Positions 12,009 to 23,416 of a stretch of 64,000 nt of DNA are shown in pieces. The stretch spans positions 2,852,001-2,916,000 of the forward strand of contig CANTUR010000126.1 of NCBI GenBank assembly GCA_947683625.1, written 5' to 3'. Position numbers and translations under genes: made by a program. A model generated the notes under the pieces. The model searched no databases. It saw only the letters and a list, made by a program, of their open reading frames with translations, and had not been told where the DNA came from. The DNA is from Mallotus nudiflorus. Its lineage: Eukaryota > Streptophyta > Magnoliopsida > Malpighiales > Euphorbiaceae. Every line of letters starts with the position of its first letter. The stretch's first letter is position 1.

Positions 12009-15000
12009 TGTTACGACCCAAAACAGGGGCCATGACCGGCGCTAGGGAATGGGAATTCTTTCGAATTCGGAACCCGTAACAAGCCTAAAAATAAAATAAA
12101 TCATGCAATAATAACAATAATCATATAATATGCAGTGGAAATAAAAATCATAATATCATAATATTATTCACATCAACTGGATTTAAATCAAATCTCATCT
12201 CATAGATATATAATCTTTAATACAAATCCAGTTTCAATATAATACATCTCTTTTAAAATAAAATACATGTAATCCAATACTTTAATTCACAACTACTGCA
12301 GTGTCTAGATTAAATAAATAAGACTCAAGTAGATAATTTACACAAAGAAGCCGGGGCGGAAGAAATCCGACGTATCGACTTGCTACTGAGGTCTGAGGAT
12401 GTTGACTCTCCTGAAAAATAGTCAACGGAGGGGAGTCAGACCTCACTGAGTGAATTACTATAATATATATACATACACAATAAATGATAATGCATACAGT
12501 CAACAGTATATATCTAATATATATATACAGGCAATTACACACAGATGCAATAAAATCATTTTTATATATTTTATCTGAAAATCATCTTTTATGAAGGATC
12601 ACATAGAACCCTAAAATATCGCAACCTCGAAAATAGTGTTAGACAACACTCTAGCCATACAGGCTCACTTATTCCAAATATATCCACTTAATCCATTTAG
12701 ACAGTAGACTGGCCCCGAGACACTAAGTCAACCGAGCTCCAGCAGTCTGACTGCCAGTGTGATTGGCCCCGAGACACTTGGTCAACCGAGCTCCAGCAAT
12801 CACACCCACAAACCACATCTCACACATATCAATAACCACATCAAATCAATATCCACAAATAGTTAGTAGTATAGCCTAAATACTATAGGCGTACCGGTAC
12901 GTACTCGGTCCCAGTGTTGCCCACTAGGTAGCACGTTCTATCAATATCCTTCATTAATAAATAAATCATCCATTCATAAAAATAAATGATGTATGAATTT
13001 CAATAAAATAACAACATAAACCACATATATATACCGAAAATATACCAAAAGTAAACCAGGTATATTTCGAGTATATATATGTCAAATAAATCCAATCAAA
13101 TCATAAATTAAATTAAAAATATATTTAAAAACATTTTAAATATATTTTATTAATAAAACATGTATATAATTTATTATATACCAAAAATAAACCAAAAATA
13201 TACTTAAATACAAATCACATTATTTATGCATTTTAATCAAAATAAAACATATATTTCTAAATCATGCATCCTAAGCATATATATATAGTATAGTAACTCA
13301 CCTAGTGCGCTCCACGAGACGGGTCCGACGGGCCTGGTCCACCAGCCCTCGGTCTCGGCGCAACTAAACAAGAAATAAATAATTGACATCAGAATAACCC
13401 TAACAGAAATCCTAGAATTCGATCTAGAGTATTAAACACAGAATTAGAAATTAGGGTTCGACTGGACATCACGTTTTACGAGAATTCTATCGAAAATCCG
13501 GCAGAACCTCCCCTGTAAAACGGACATCTCTCTACTCAAAAGAGTAGAGCCGACCCTGCAAGGAAATACACTTCGAAAATAAACACCACAACTCATTCAC
13601 AACCCCTCGGTCGGACTCCAAACTACAATCCACCGACCGGGGTCCACAAACACAGAATAATTCAGAAATACCAAAAATATCCTTACAACCTAGAAATACA
13701 TTTTATAGGTAAAAATTACCTAATTAGCCTTAAAACACAGTAAAAACCGATAAAAACTCATTTTATTTGAAAAACCGTATATTATATATATAATTGAAAA
13801 TAATTTACGAAAAATAGTTTTAATTAGTTAAAAATACTAAATAATTTTTAGAAATCATTTTTATTCCTTAAATAACTATTAAAACCAATTAAATTACATT
13901 TTTAGCCAATTTAGGGTAAAATTACCAAAATACCCCTATATATAAATATACTTAACTTACTTTAAAAATTCACCAAAAATCATACAATTATCCAAAATTA
14001 ATTTTCTCAACATATTTATCAATAATATTAATAATTAAACCCAATTAACCAATTAAATTCAAATAAAAACACATTTAACCTAATTTCTCAAAATCAGATA
14101 AACTTCAATAATTCAAAATAAATACTTAGAAATTCATAAAAATTCCAAATAAATTCTTATAATTCATTTCAACACCTAATTTAACCATAAAATCCAATTT
14201 CATAATTTAAATAATTAATTTCCAAAAATTAGAAAATAATATTAAAATATTAAAAAATACCCAAAAATCCAAAAAATCTCCAAAAATTCTACAAAAATTC
14301 ATACATGTAGATAAAGATACTAGAATCAACATTTGTGAAGGGAGTTTTCATAAATCAATCAATTCAAAGCTCAAAAAAATCAAAAACCCTAATAGGCCGA
14401 AATTGAAAATTCGAAACCTAAGCAATTCTAGACCATTTAAGCTCAAACCAAAGCTAGAATCACACTCACCGGAGCTCAAGGAGAAGAAAGAGACCGGCGG
14501 TGTTGAAAATGGTGGTCGAAATCGGTGTGATCGACGGTGGCCAAAATCGACTTCCAGACGCCGGAAACGGCTACCACAGGCGGCGAGGAAGGCTGTGGCA
14601 CACCGGACAGCACACCCACGGTGAAGAAATGGCAGTAGCAGCGACCGGACGGTGAAGGGAACGGTCGGGGAAGAAGAAGCTCACGGGGGCAAAATGGTAA
14701 TTTTCCAATTCTTTTGATTTTTGACAAATTTTAATGTATATATATATATACTTTACACTATATAATAAAATAATATTAAATTACACACTTTAAATATACA
14801 CCACACACATAAAATTTAATATTTTAATAATTTATACTAAATAAAAATAATTAAATATCAATAAAACTAATAAATAATAAATAAAATATTAGGGTAATAC
14901 TAAACCCTAATTAAATAAATATACACACACGTAGGCTTTATTTAGTATTTTAAAAATACGTATGAGTCCATGCAAGTCCGAAAATATATTTAAAATAATT

Positions 15001-15203
15001 AATATTAAAATATTTACGTGAAAATTTTTTCGAAAATGCAAGTCTCGAGAAAATTTTACGTAAAGTACTGTAGATAAAACACAGTATTAAAAATAGGTTT
15101 TAAATACATATTAACTCGTAAAAATATCATATAATATACAGAAATTATTGACACTGCATATCCCGGTACAGTGTAAAAATATTTAAAAACACGGGATATT
15201 ACA
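12009..15203 (-). repeat. 3' LTR of element A-
   Basis: 3195 bp. On the minus strand it reads TGTAATATCCCG at the 15203 end and GTCGTAACA at the 12009 end. Relative to the 5' LTR it lacks about 20 bases around 14542 (between two 'ggccaaa' copies) and about a dozen bases around 14590, consistent with slippage or short-repeat deletion in the GC-rich leader-like segment. Confidence 0.95.
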
Positions 15204-15218
15204 GTCTTCCCCCCTTAC
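15204..15218 (-). other. Polypurine tract of element A-
   Basis: GTAAGGGGGGAAGAC on the minus strand directly precedes the 3' LTR. The TAA stop of the polyprotein (15215-15217) lies within its first bases. Confidence 0.93.
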
Positions 15219-16996
15219 AAGAATTCGTCCCCGAGTTCCAGAAAACAAGATAAAAAAGGAAAGAGATACGGGTAAGAAGCTCGCATCTCAGCTTCAGTTT
15301 CCCACGTATGCTCCTCAACTTTATCGCTGCGCCACAGAACCTTGACCTTCGGAATCTGCTTCGATCGCAACTGTCGAACTTGATAATCTACGATCGCCAC
15401 AGGTTCTTCCACAAACGTCAAATCTTCACTCACTTCTACACTGTCTGGCTGCAACACGTGAGAAGGATCTGAGATATACTTCCTCAACATCGAGATATGA
15501 AATACTGGATGCACCTGTGACATACTCGGAGGCAAATCCAACCGATATGCAACAGTGCCAACTCTCTCCAGAATCTTAAACGGTCCAACATATCTCGGTG
15601 CTAACTTACCCTTCCTGCCAAATCTCATCACACCCTTCATCGGAGATACCTTCAGAAAAACAAAATCTCCAACCTGAAACTCCACATCTCTGCGCCTAGG
15701 ATCCGCATAACTCTTCTGTCTGCTTACTGCTGTCTCTAATCTTCGCTTGATCACGGTGACTTTCTCTGCAGCATCCTGAACCATCTCAGGTCCAGTCAAA
15801 GCTCTCTCACCAATCTCATCCCAACTCAACGGGGATCTACACTTCCTTCCATACAAAGCCTCATACGGTGCCATGCCAATACTGCTATGGTAGCTGTTAT
15901 TATATGCAAACTCAACAAGTGACAAATGATCATCCCAGCTACCTCCCAAATCCAAGACACACATCCTCAACATATCTTCCAATGTCTGGATCATCCTCTC
16001 AGACTGGCCATCTGTCTGAGGATGAAAAGCAGTACTAAAATCCAACCTAGTGCCCATCACTTCCTGCAACTTCTGCCAAAAATGAGAAGTAAACACCGAA
16101 CCTTTATCTGACACAATGGACACAGGTACTCCATGAAGGCACACAATATGCTTCACGTACAATTTCGCCAATCTAGCAACAGAATAGGTGGCTTTCACAG
16201 GCAAGAAATGTGTAGACTTTGTCAATCTGTCTACGATCACCCAGATAGAATCGTATCCATCCATCGAACGAGGTAAACCGACCACAAAATCCATAGCTAT
16301 CCTTTCCCACTTCCACTCGGGAATAGGAAGAGGCTGAAGCTTCCCAGAAGGCTTCTGATGTTCGGCTTTCACTTGGTGACACGTCAAGCACTTAGCAACA
16401 TAATCAGCGACATCTTTCTTCAATCCGTCCCACCAGTATAAATCTCTGATACTGTGGTACATCTTAGTGACACCTGGATGAACGCTGTAAGCTGTAGAAT
16501 GTGCTTCCTCTAGGATCTCTTCTCTCAAATCATCCACATCAGGAACACACAATCTACCACTGATCCACAACACACCATCATCATCAAGTGTGAAATCAGT
16601 GAACTTCCCTGCTCTGACATTCTCTGCAAGCTCTAACAAAATAGGATCTCGGCTCTGAGCTGCTTTAATCCTATCCCTCAATACAGATCGTACTTTAAAC
16701 TGAGCTAGCAGTCCACCTGATCTACTAATCTTCATCATCAGACCTTGATCCACCAACAGATGTAACTCTTGGATTAATGGTCTCCTCTCAACACTGATGT
16801 GAGCAAGACTACCTGAGGACTTCCTACTCAAGGCATCTGCTACAACATTAGCTTTACTCGGATGATATAAGATCTCACAATCATAATCCTTCAACAATTC
16901 CAACCATCTTCTCTGCCTCAGATTCAAATCTCGCTGCTGAAAAATGTACTTAAGGATTTTGTGATCAGTAAATATCTCATAAGTCACCCCGTACAA
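15215..16996 (-). CDS. pol: Element A- RNase H end, integrase and chromodomain-like tail (open segment, 593 aa)
   Basis: Longest open segment of the window. Residues 1-58 are the C-terminal half of RNase H, with TDHK (Asp 11) and ADALSRK (Asp 54). The integrase zinc-binding motif is His166, His173, Cys203, Cys206. The catalytic triad is Asp236, Asp297, Glu333 (D-x60-D-x35-E), all intact. A GPF motif is at 471-473, and a tail 'VKVLWRSDKVEEHTWETE' at about 551-568 resembles chromodomain-like ends of Tekay/Del elements. Integrase would join the cDNA to chromosomal DNA. Its first Met is an internal residue after the stop at 17006, not a natural start. Confidence 0.93.
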   Translation of the reverse strand: MYGVTYEIFTDHKILKYIFQQRDLNLRQRRWLELLKDYDCEILYHPSKANVVADALSRKSSGSLAHISVERRPLIQELHLLVDQGLMMKISRSGGLLAQFKVRSVLRDRIKAAQSRDPILLELAENVRAGKFTDFTLDDDGVLWISGRLCVPDVDDLREEILEEAHSTAYSVHPGVTKMYHSIRDLYWWDGLKKDVADYVAKCLTCHQVKAEHQKPSGKLQPLPIPEWKWERIAMDFVVGLPRSMDGYDSIWVIVDRLTKSTHFLPVKATYSVARLAKLYVKHIVCLHGVPVSIVSDKGSVFTSHFWQKLQEVMGTRLDFSTAFHPQTDGQSERMIQTLEDMLRMCVLDLGGSWDDHLSLVEFAYNNSYHSSIGMAPYEALYGRKCRSPLSWDEIGERALTGPEMVQDAAEKVTVIKRRLETAVSRQKSYADPRRRDVEFQVGDFVFLKVSPMKGVMRFGRKGKLAPRYVGPFKILERVGTVAYRLDLPPSMSQVHPVFHISMLRKYISDPSHVLQPDSVEVSEDLTFVEEPVAIVDYQVRQLRSKQIPKVKVLWRSDKVEEHTWETEAEMRASYPYLFPFLSCFLELGDEFL

Positions 16997-17005
16997 ATAA
17001 TGTCT

Positions 17006-17782
17006 CTAAATCTTTAAAGCAAAGATTACTGCAGCCATCTTAAGATCATGTGTAGGATAGTTCTGCTCATGCTTCTTCAACTGCCTCGAAGCATAGGCTA
17101 TCACCCTTCCATTCTGCATCAACACACAACCAAGACCAATTCTAGAGGCATCACAGTAAACTGTGAACTTATCCACACCATTAGGCAAAGCTAACACTGG
17201 AGCTGTGGTCAACTTCTCCTTCAACAACTGAAAACTATTCTCACAAGCTTCTGACCACTCGAATCTAACATTCTTCTGAGTCAAGCGAGTCATAGGGGCT
17301 GCTATCTTGGAAAAATCCTGCACAAATCGCCTATAATACCCGACTAAACCCAAAAAACTCTGAATCTCTGTAACAGAAGTAGGTCTAGGCCATTCAGACA
17401 CTGCCTCAACCTTCTGTGGATCAACCTGAATACCTTCTTTAGACACTACGTGTCCAAGAAAAGAAACACTCTCCATCCAGAAATCACACTTCGAGAATTT
17501 AGCATAAAGCTGATGATCTCTCAATGTCTGCAGTACAATCCTCAAGTGATATACATGCTCTTTCATACTCCTAGAATATACTAGTATATCATCAATGAAG
17601 ACTACTACAAACTGATCCACATACGGTCTGAATACCCTGTTCATCAAATCCATAAAAGCTGCTGGTGCATTAGTCAAACCAAAAGACATCACCAAAAACT
17701 CATAATGGCTATATCGAGTGTGGAAAGCTGTCTTAGGAATATCAGATTCACTAATCTGTAGCTGATGATAACCTGACCTCAA
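17006..17782 (-). CDS. pol: Element A- reverse transcriptase (palm/thumb) and RNase H start (open segment, 258 aa)
   Basis: RT palm with FIDD at residues 62-65 (the YxDD-type active site) and conserved 'MSFGLTNAPAAFMDLMN' (32-48), then 'SFLGLVGYYRRFVQDFSKI' at the thumb/connection. RNase H begins near 205 with CDAS (Asp 211). In place of the acidic residue usual in 'HDLE' this copy has Lys ('THDLKMAAVIFALKI'), and the next codon is TAG where Trp is expected. Both changes also occur in B1 at 44150-44183. The first Met is internal; RT continues upstream across the stop at 17816. Confidence 0.92.
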   Translation of the reverse strand: MRSGYHQLQISESDIPKTAFHTRYSHYEFLVMSFGLTNAPAAFMDLMNRVFRPYVDQFVVVFIDDILVYSRSMKEHVYHLRIVLQTLRDHQLYAKFSKCDFWMESVSFLGHVVSKEGIQVDPQKVEAVSEWPRPTSVTEIQSFLGLVGYYRRFVQDFSKIAAPMTRLTQKNVRFEWSEACENSFQLLKEKLTTAPVLALPNGVDKFTVYCDASRIGLGCVLMQNGRVIAYASRQLKKHEQNYPTHDLKMAAVIFALKI

Positions 17783-17815
17783 GTCAACCTTAGAAAAGAA
17801 CTGGGCACCCTGTAG

Positions 17816-18649
17816 CTAATCAAATAAATCATCTATCCTCGGGAGAGGATACTTGTTCTTCACTGTCACCTTATTCAGCTCTCTGTAGTCAATGCACAGT
17901 CTTAGGGTACCATCCTTCTTCTTCACAAACAGGACTGGTGCACCCCAAGGAGAAACATTAGGTCTAATGAAACCTTTATCCAACAACTCTTGCAACTGCT
18001 CCTTCAACTCTTTCAACTCTGCAGGAGCCATTCGATAGGGTGGCATAGATATAGGAGTAGTACTTGGAACCACATCTATACAGAACTCAATCTCTCTGTG
18101 AGGTGGTAAACCTGGCAACTCCTCGGGAAAAACATCAGGAAACTCACAAGCAACAGGAACATCTGTGAGTGATAACTTCTCCACTGACGTATCCCTGATC
18201 AATGCCAAATATCCCTGACATCCTTTCCTCAACAACTTCCTAGCCGTAATAACAGAAATAAGATTCTGAGGTGCTGAACTCCTATCACCCACAAACTTAA
18301 AATCTTCTTCACCAGGAATTCTAAAAGTCACCTCCTTATTCCTGCAATCTACCACGGCGAAGTGCTGAGATAACCAATCCATTCCCAAAATAACATCAAA
18401 CTTCATCACATCCAACAAAATCAAATCAGCGGGTAATTCTCTATCTCCCATGAGAACTGGACAACCAGAAAGAACAATATCGGTGTCCAAGGAATCGCTC
18501 AGAGGAGTGGCAACGGACAAAGGAAAAGCCATCCTCAAAGCTTGCCAACAAGATTTAGAAGTAAAAATAGGAGAAACAAACGAATGCGTGGCACCCGGAT
18601 CAAACAAAACCCATGCATCCAGGTAACAAACAGAAACAATACCTGCCAC
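17816..18649 (-). CDS. pol: Element A- protease and N-terminal reverse transcriptase (open segment, 277 aa)
   Basis: Retropepsin-like aspartic protease with the active-site motif DPGATHSFVS (Asp 17) and a second conserved motif ILGMDWL (87-93). After a linker, RT fingers start around 180: 'PPHREIEFCIDVVP', 'MAPAELKELKEQLQELLDKG', 'FVKKKDGTLRLCIDYRELNK', ending 'PRIDDLFD' before TAG 17816 (Gln in element B-). The listed start Met lies just after the TAG at 18674, which sits between gag and protease. Protease releases gag and pol proteins; RT copies the element RNA. Confidence 0.92.
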   Translation of the reverse strand: MAGIVSVCYLDAWVLFDPGATHSFVSPIFTSKSCWQALRMAFPLSVATPLSDSLDTDIVLSGCPVLMGDRELPADLILLDVMKFDVILGMDWLSQHFAVVDCRNKEVTFRIPGEEDFKFVGDRSSAPQNLISVITARKLLRKGCQGYLALIRDTSVEKLSLTDVPVACEFPDVFPEELPGLPPHREIEFCIDVVPSTTPISMPPYRMAPAELKELKEQLQELLDKGFIRPNVSPWGAPVLFVKKKDGTLRLCIDYRELNKVTVKNKYPLPRIDDLFD

Positions 18650-19150
18650 GACTGCATTAGATGCCTGAGCATCCTACTGAGTCAGATGGAAGACTCTGGC
18701 CTGACCTCGACCTCCCTGCTGACTGGTAGAAGCCTGGCCAACACCTCTGGCACCTCCTCTAGTACCTCTACCACGACTCTGCTGTGGAACAAACTGAGTG
18801 GAACTCTGATGCTGGGTTGGTGGCAACTGAAATGGCACAGGTGCTGCACTAGCAATCGACTGCTGTGGGAATCGCGGAATCTGCTGCTGCTGATACCCGG
18901 AATAAGGACATGATCTGACAAAATGTCCTGTATGTCCGCATCTGAAGCATGTCAGTGGTGTCAGATAACACGGTCCCTGATGGACTCTACCACAAGTCAG
19001 GCAAACGCTGGCAGCTGATCCAGAACTATGACCACTACTGCTGCTCGAAGCACCTGATCCAAATCTGAACTATCTACACTGACCTCCACAGCCATGTCTT
19101 CTGCTCCGATGCACTCGCTGCTGCTGTCTCTGACTCTGCTGAGTCGGACC
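18650..19150 (-). pseudogene. gag: Element A- gag C-terminus with zinc knuckle
   Basis: In the polyprotein frame, a Gln/Ser-rich stretch is followed by 'CLTCGRVHQGPC' and the CCHC knuckle CFRCGHTGHFVRSC near 18910-18950, then a Gln/Pro and Arg/Gly-rich tail. In-frame TAGs lie at 19070 and 18674. Nucleocapsid zinc knuckles bind the element RNA. The antisense and other-frame ORFs here (18542-18913 and 18682-18921) are shadows. Confidence 0.9.
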
Positions 19151-19993
19151 TCACTGTTGACTACTCGATCCAACATGAAAACTCGAATACGGAGTAGCCT
19201 GCAATCCACTAGACTGAACTCCTAGCTGGTAATAATCAGGCATCGCTCCCTGCCTAACTAACCTCAGCTCAATCTCCTTAGCCAACTCGATCACAGACTC
19301 CAGAGTAAGACCTGTTGTAGGCATACCAGCAAAAGCTGAACCCAAACCAGTAACATACGTAGTGACTGCGAAATACTGATCTCGCATCAGATCCTCAGCA
19401 TATCTACCCAGTCGAAGAAACTCTCGGGTGTACTCCTCTACAGATCGATCTCCACGAGAAATACTGGTCAATCGAAGACGATAGCTTAAACGAAGAGGCT
19501 CTGGACAGAATCTCCTCATGAATCGCTCTCGAAACTGAGCCCATGTCATCGTCATCATATAGGGCTGGATCATCTGAATAAACCAATCTAAGGCTGGTCC
19601 CTTAACAGAAAACTCAACAATCATGATCCGCTGGTACTCGGTATGAGCAGTCCGAGTCCTAGTCTTGATCGCATGCAGAAAATCTAACGGATCAGAAGTA
19701 CCATCGAAAGCAATCCTGCCAACTCGGGCATAGAACAAAGCTGCCTCAGGGTCAGACATACCCTGCTGATAGGTAGGCTGAACAATTGGAGGAACATGAA
19801 CATCAAATTCAGGCTCAACAGGCTCTTCGTCCTGTAACTCTCTCTGCCTACGGTGACCTGCCGCTCCTCGAGGTCTACCTCTGCCACGACCCCTACGTCT
19901 AACTGGCTGCTCAGGAGGTAAAACCTCATCCTGAAAAGACTCATCATCCTCGGCCTCAACGACCGGTGGAGCGACACGCGCTCGCCTCCTCAT
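19151..19993 (-). CDS. gag: Element A- gag, capsid-like domain (280 aa to first stop)
   Basis: ATG 19993 is preferred over the upstream Met at 20020 because MRRRARVAPP is the start shared with B1. Features: an acidic patch, an Arg/Gly run ('RRRGRGRGRPRG', about 33-44), 'FYARVGRIAFDGTSDPLDF', then the Retrotrans_gag-like core 'MTWAQFRERFMRRFCPEPL' and 'SISRGDRSVEEYTREFLRL'. It ends at TGA 19151; the zinc-knuckle part continues in the same frame. It would assemble virus-like particles in the cytoplasm. Confidence 0.92.
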   Translation of the reverse strand: MRRRARVAPPVVEAEDDESFQDEVLPPEQPVRRRGRGRGRPRGAAGHRRQRELQDEEPVEPEFDVHVPPIVQPTYQQGMSDPEAALFYARVGRIAFDGTSDPLDFLHAIKTRTRTAHTEYQRIMIVEFSVKGPALDWFIQMIQPYMMTMTWAQFRERFMRRFCPEPLRLSYRLRLTSISRGDRSVEEYTREFLRLGRYAEDLMRDQYFAVTTYVTGLGSAFAGMPTTGLTLESVIELAKEIELRLVRQGAMPDYYQLGVQSSGLQATPYSSFHVGSSSQQ

Positions 19994-20174
19994 ACTGAAA
20001 AGAAAAACGGAAAGGTTCAAACAAAACAGAAAACAGAGGAATAACGCTGAAAACTAAAGCAAGGAATACTCATCAAGACATACTCGAACCTAATACACTG
20101 CAGTAGTTCAACAGAAAACACAACTCGAAAACTAGGGCCACAACTCACATAACTAAGCCCTGACACAGAACTCC

Positions 20175-20188
20175 GCTCTGATACCAAC
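20175..20188 (-). other. Primer-binding site of element A-
   Basis: TTGGTATCAGAGC on the minus strand, three bases inside the 5' LTR edge; a perfect plant initiator-Met tRNA PBS. Confidence 0.95.
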
Positions 20189-20190
20189 TT

Positions 20191-23100
20191 TGTCACGACC
20201 CAAAATAGGGGCCATGACCGGCGCTAGGGAACGAGAATTCTTTCGAATTCGAAACCCGTAGCAAGCCTAAAAATAAAATAAATCATGCAATAATAACAAT
20301 AATCATATAATATGCAGCGGAAATAAAAATCATAATATCATAATATTATTCACATCAACTGGATTTAAATCAAATCTCATCTCATAGATATATAATCTTT
20401 AATACAAATCCAGTTTCAATATAATACATCTCTTTTAAAATAAAATACATGTAATCCAATACTTTAATTCACAACTACTGCAGTGTCTAGATTAAATAAA
20501 TAAGACTCAAGTAGATAATTTACACAAAGAAGCCGGAGCGAAAGAAATCCGACGTATCGACCTGCTACTTAGGTCTGAGGATATTGATTCTCCTGAAAAA
20601 TAGTCAACGGAGGGGAGTCAGACCTCACTGAGTGAATTACTATAATATATATACATACACAATAAATGATAATGCATACAGTCAACAGTATATATCTAAT
20701 ATATATATACAGGCAATTACACACAGATGCAATAAAATCATTTTTATATATTTTATCTGAAAATCATCTTTTATGAAGGATCACATAGAACCCTAGAATA
20801 TTGCAACCTCGGAAATAGTGTTAGACAACACTGTAGCCATACAGGCTCACTTATTCCAAATATATCCACTTAATCCATTTAGACAGTAGACTGGCCCCGA
20901 GACACTAAGTCAACCGAGCTCCAGTAGTCTGACTGCCAGTGTGATTGGCCCCGAGACACTTGGTCAACCGAGCTCCAGCAATCACACCCACAAACCACAT
21001 CTCACACATATCAATAACCACATCAAATCAATATCCACAAATAGTTAGTAGTATAGCCTAAATACTATAGGCGTACCGGTACGTACTCGGTCCTAGTGTT
21101 GCCCACTAGGTAGCACGTTCTATCGATATCCTTCATTAATAAATAAATCATCCATTCATAAAAATAAATGATGTATGAATTTCAATAAAATAACAACATA
21201 AACCACATATATATACCGAAAATATACCAAAAGTAAACCAGGTATATTTCGAGTATATATATGTCAAATAAATCCAATCAAATCATAAATTAAATTAAAA
21301 ATATATTTAAAAACATTTTAAATATATTTTATTAATAAAACATGTATATAATTTATTATATACCAAAAATAAACCAAAAATATACTTAAATACAAATCAC
21401 ATTATTTATGCATTTTAATCAAAATAAAACATATATTTCTAAATCATGCATCCTAAGCATATATATATAGTATAGTAACTCACCTAGTGCGCTCCACGAG
21501 ACGGGTCCGACGGGCCTGGTCCACTAGCCCTCGGTCTCGGCGCAACTAAACAAGAAATAAATAATTGACATCAGAATAACCCTAACAGAAATCCTAGAAT
21601 TCGATCTAGAGTATTAAACACAGAATTAGAAATTAGGGTTCGACTGGACATCACGTTTTACGAGAATTCTACCGAAAATCCTGCAGAACCTCCCCTGTAA
21701 AACGGACATCTCTCTACTCAAAAGAGTAGAGCCGACCCTGCAAGGAAATACACTTCGAAAATAAACACCACAACTCATTCACAACCCCTCGGTCGGACTC
21801 CAAACTACAATCCATCGACCGGGGTCCACAAACACAGAATAATTCAGAAATACCAAAAATATCCTTACAACCTAGAAATACATTTTATAGGTAAAAATTA
21901 CCTAATTAGCCTTAAAACACAGTAAAAACCGATAAAAACTCATTTTATTTGAAAAACCGTATATTATATATATAATTGAAAATAATTTACGAAAAATAGT
22001 TTTAATTAGTTAAAAATACTAAATAATTTGTAGAAATCATTTTTATTCCTTAAATAACTATTAAAACCAATTAAATTACATTTTTAGCCAATTTAGGGTA
22101 AAATTACCAAAATACCCCTATATATATAAATATACTTAAATTACTTCAAAAATTCACCAAAAATCATAAAATTATCCAAAATTAATTTTCTCAACATATT
22201 TATCAATAATATTAATAATTAAACCCAATTAACCAATTAAATTCAAATAAAAACACATTTAACCTAATTTCTCAAAATCAGATAAACTTCAATAATTCAA
22301 AATAAATACTTAGAAATTCATAAAAATTCCAAATAAATTCCTATAATTCATTTCAACACCTAATTTAACCATAAACTCCAATTTCATAATTTAAATAATT
22401 AATTTCCAAAAATTAGAAAATAATATTAAAATATTCAAAAATACCCAAAAATCCAAAAAATCTCCAAAAATTCTACAAAAATTCATAAATGTAGATTAAG
22501 CTACTAGAATCAATATTTGTGAAGGTATTTTTCATAAATCAATCAATTCGAAGCTCAAAAAAATCAAAAACCCTAATAGGCCGAAATTGAAAATTCGAAA
22601 GCTAAGCAATTCTAGACCATTTAAGCTCAAACCAAAGCTAGAATCACACTCACCGAAGCTCAAGGAGAATAAAGAGACTGACGGTGTCAGAAATGGTGGC
22701 CGGAATCGGTGTGATCGACGGTGGCCAAAGTTTCGGCCTCTCCGGCCAAAACCGACTTCCAGACGTCGGAAACGGCTACCACATGCGACGAGGAAGGTTG
22801 AGGAAGGTGGTGGCACACCGGACGGCACACCCACGGTGAAGAAACGGCAGTAGTAGCGACCGGACGGTGAAGGGAACGGTCGGGGAAGAAGAAGCTCACG
22901 GGGGCAAAATGGTAATTTTCCAATTCTTTTGATTTTTGACAAATTTTAATGTATATATATATACTTTACACTATATAATAAAATAATATTAAATTACACA
23001 CTTTAAATATACACCACACACATAAAATTTAATATTTTAATAATTTATACTAAATAAAAATAATTAAATATCAATAAAACTAATAAATAATAAATAAAAT

Positions 23101-23416
23101 ATTAGGGTAATACTAAACCCTAATTAAATAAATATACACACACGTAGGCTTTATTTAGTATTTTAAAAATACGTATGAGTCCATGCAAGTCCGAAAATAT
23201 ATTTAAAATAATTAATATTAAAATATTTACGTGAAAATTTTTTCGAAAATGCAAGTCCCGAGAAAATTTTACGTAAAGTACTGTAGATAAAACACAGTAT
23301 TAAAAATAGGTTTTAAATACATATTAACTCGTAAAAATATCATATAATATACAGAAATTATTGACACTGCATATCCCGGTACAGTGTAAAAATATTTAAA
23401 AACACGGGATATTACA
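20191..23416 (-). repeat. 5' LTR of element A-
   Basis: 3226 bp; minus-strand start TGTAATATCCCG at 23416, end GTCGTGACA at 20191. Same arrangement as the 3' LTR: hairpin block 21712-21731, 'CTCGGGGCCA' pair (about 20890-20965), 12-bp palindrome CGTACCGGTACG near 21075, and leader-like GC-rich segment 22660-22910 that gives non-coding ORFs. Confidence 0.95.

Larger units (their letters stand above)
15215..19993 (-). pseudogene. gag-pol: Gag-pol polyprotein of element A-, one frame with five nonsense codons
   Basis: From ATG 19993 to TAA 15215 all domains lie in one reading frame (1592 codons), interrupted only by stops at 19151 (TGA), 19070, 18674, 17816 and 17006 (all TAG). No frameshift was found. 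This is the single-polyprotein layout known for several chromoviruses. At 18674 and 17816 the element B- or the family pattern has Gln (CAG), and at 17006 Trp is expected, so most breaks are single C/T or G/A transitions. The open segments are listed separately. It could only supply proteins if the stops were read through. Confidence 0.9.
12009..23416 (-). mobile_element. Nearly complete Ty3/gypsy element A- (chromovirus, probably Tekay/Del lineage)
   Basis: An 11408-bp unit on the minus strand with TSD tcagc at 12004-12008 and 23417-23421. The 5' LTR is 20191-23416, PBS 20175-20188, polyprotein 19993 to 15215, PPT 15204-15218 and 3' LTR 12009-15203. The two LTRs are very similar by eye, with mostly C/T and G/A differences plus two short indels, so it is the youngest complete element here. 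Domain order protease-RT-RNase H-integrase defines gypsy, and a GPF motif plus chromodomain-like tail points to chromoviruses. Lineage assignment needs an RT tree. Confidence 0.95.

Noticed and set aside
15926..19586. Plus-strand and alternative-frame ORFs across element A-
   Set aside because: Shadows of the minus-strand polyprotein; no homology of their own.
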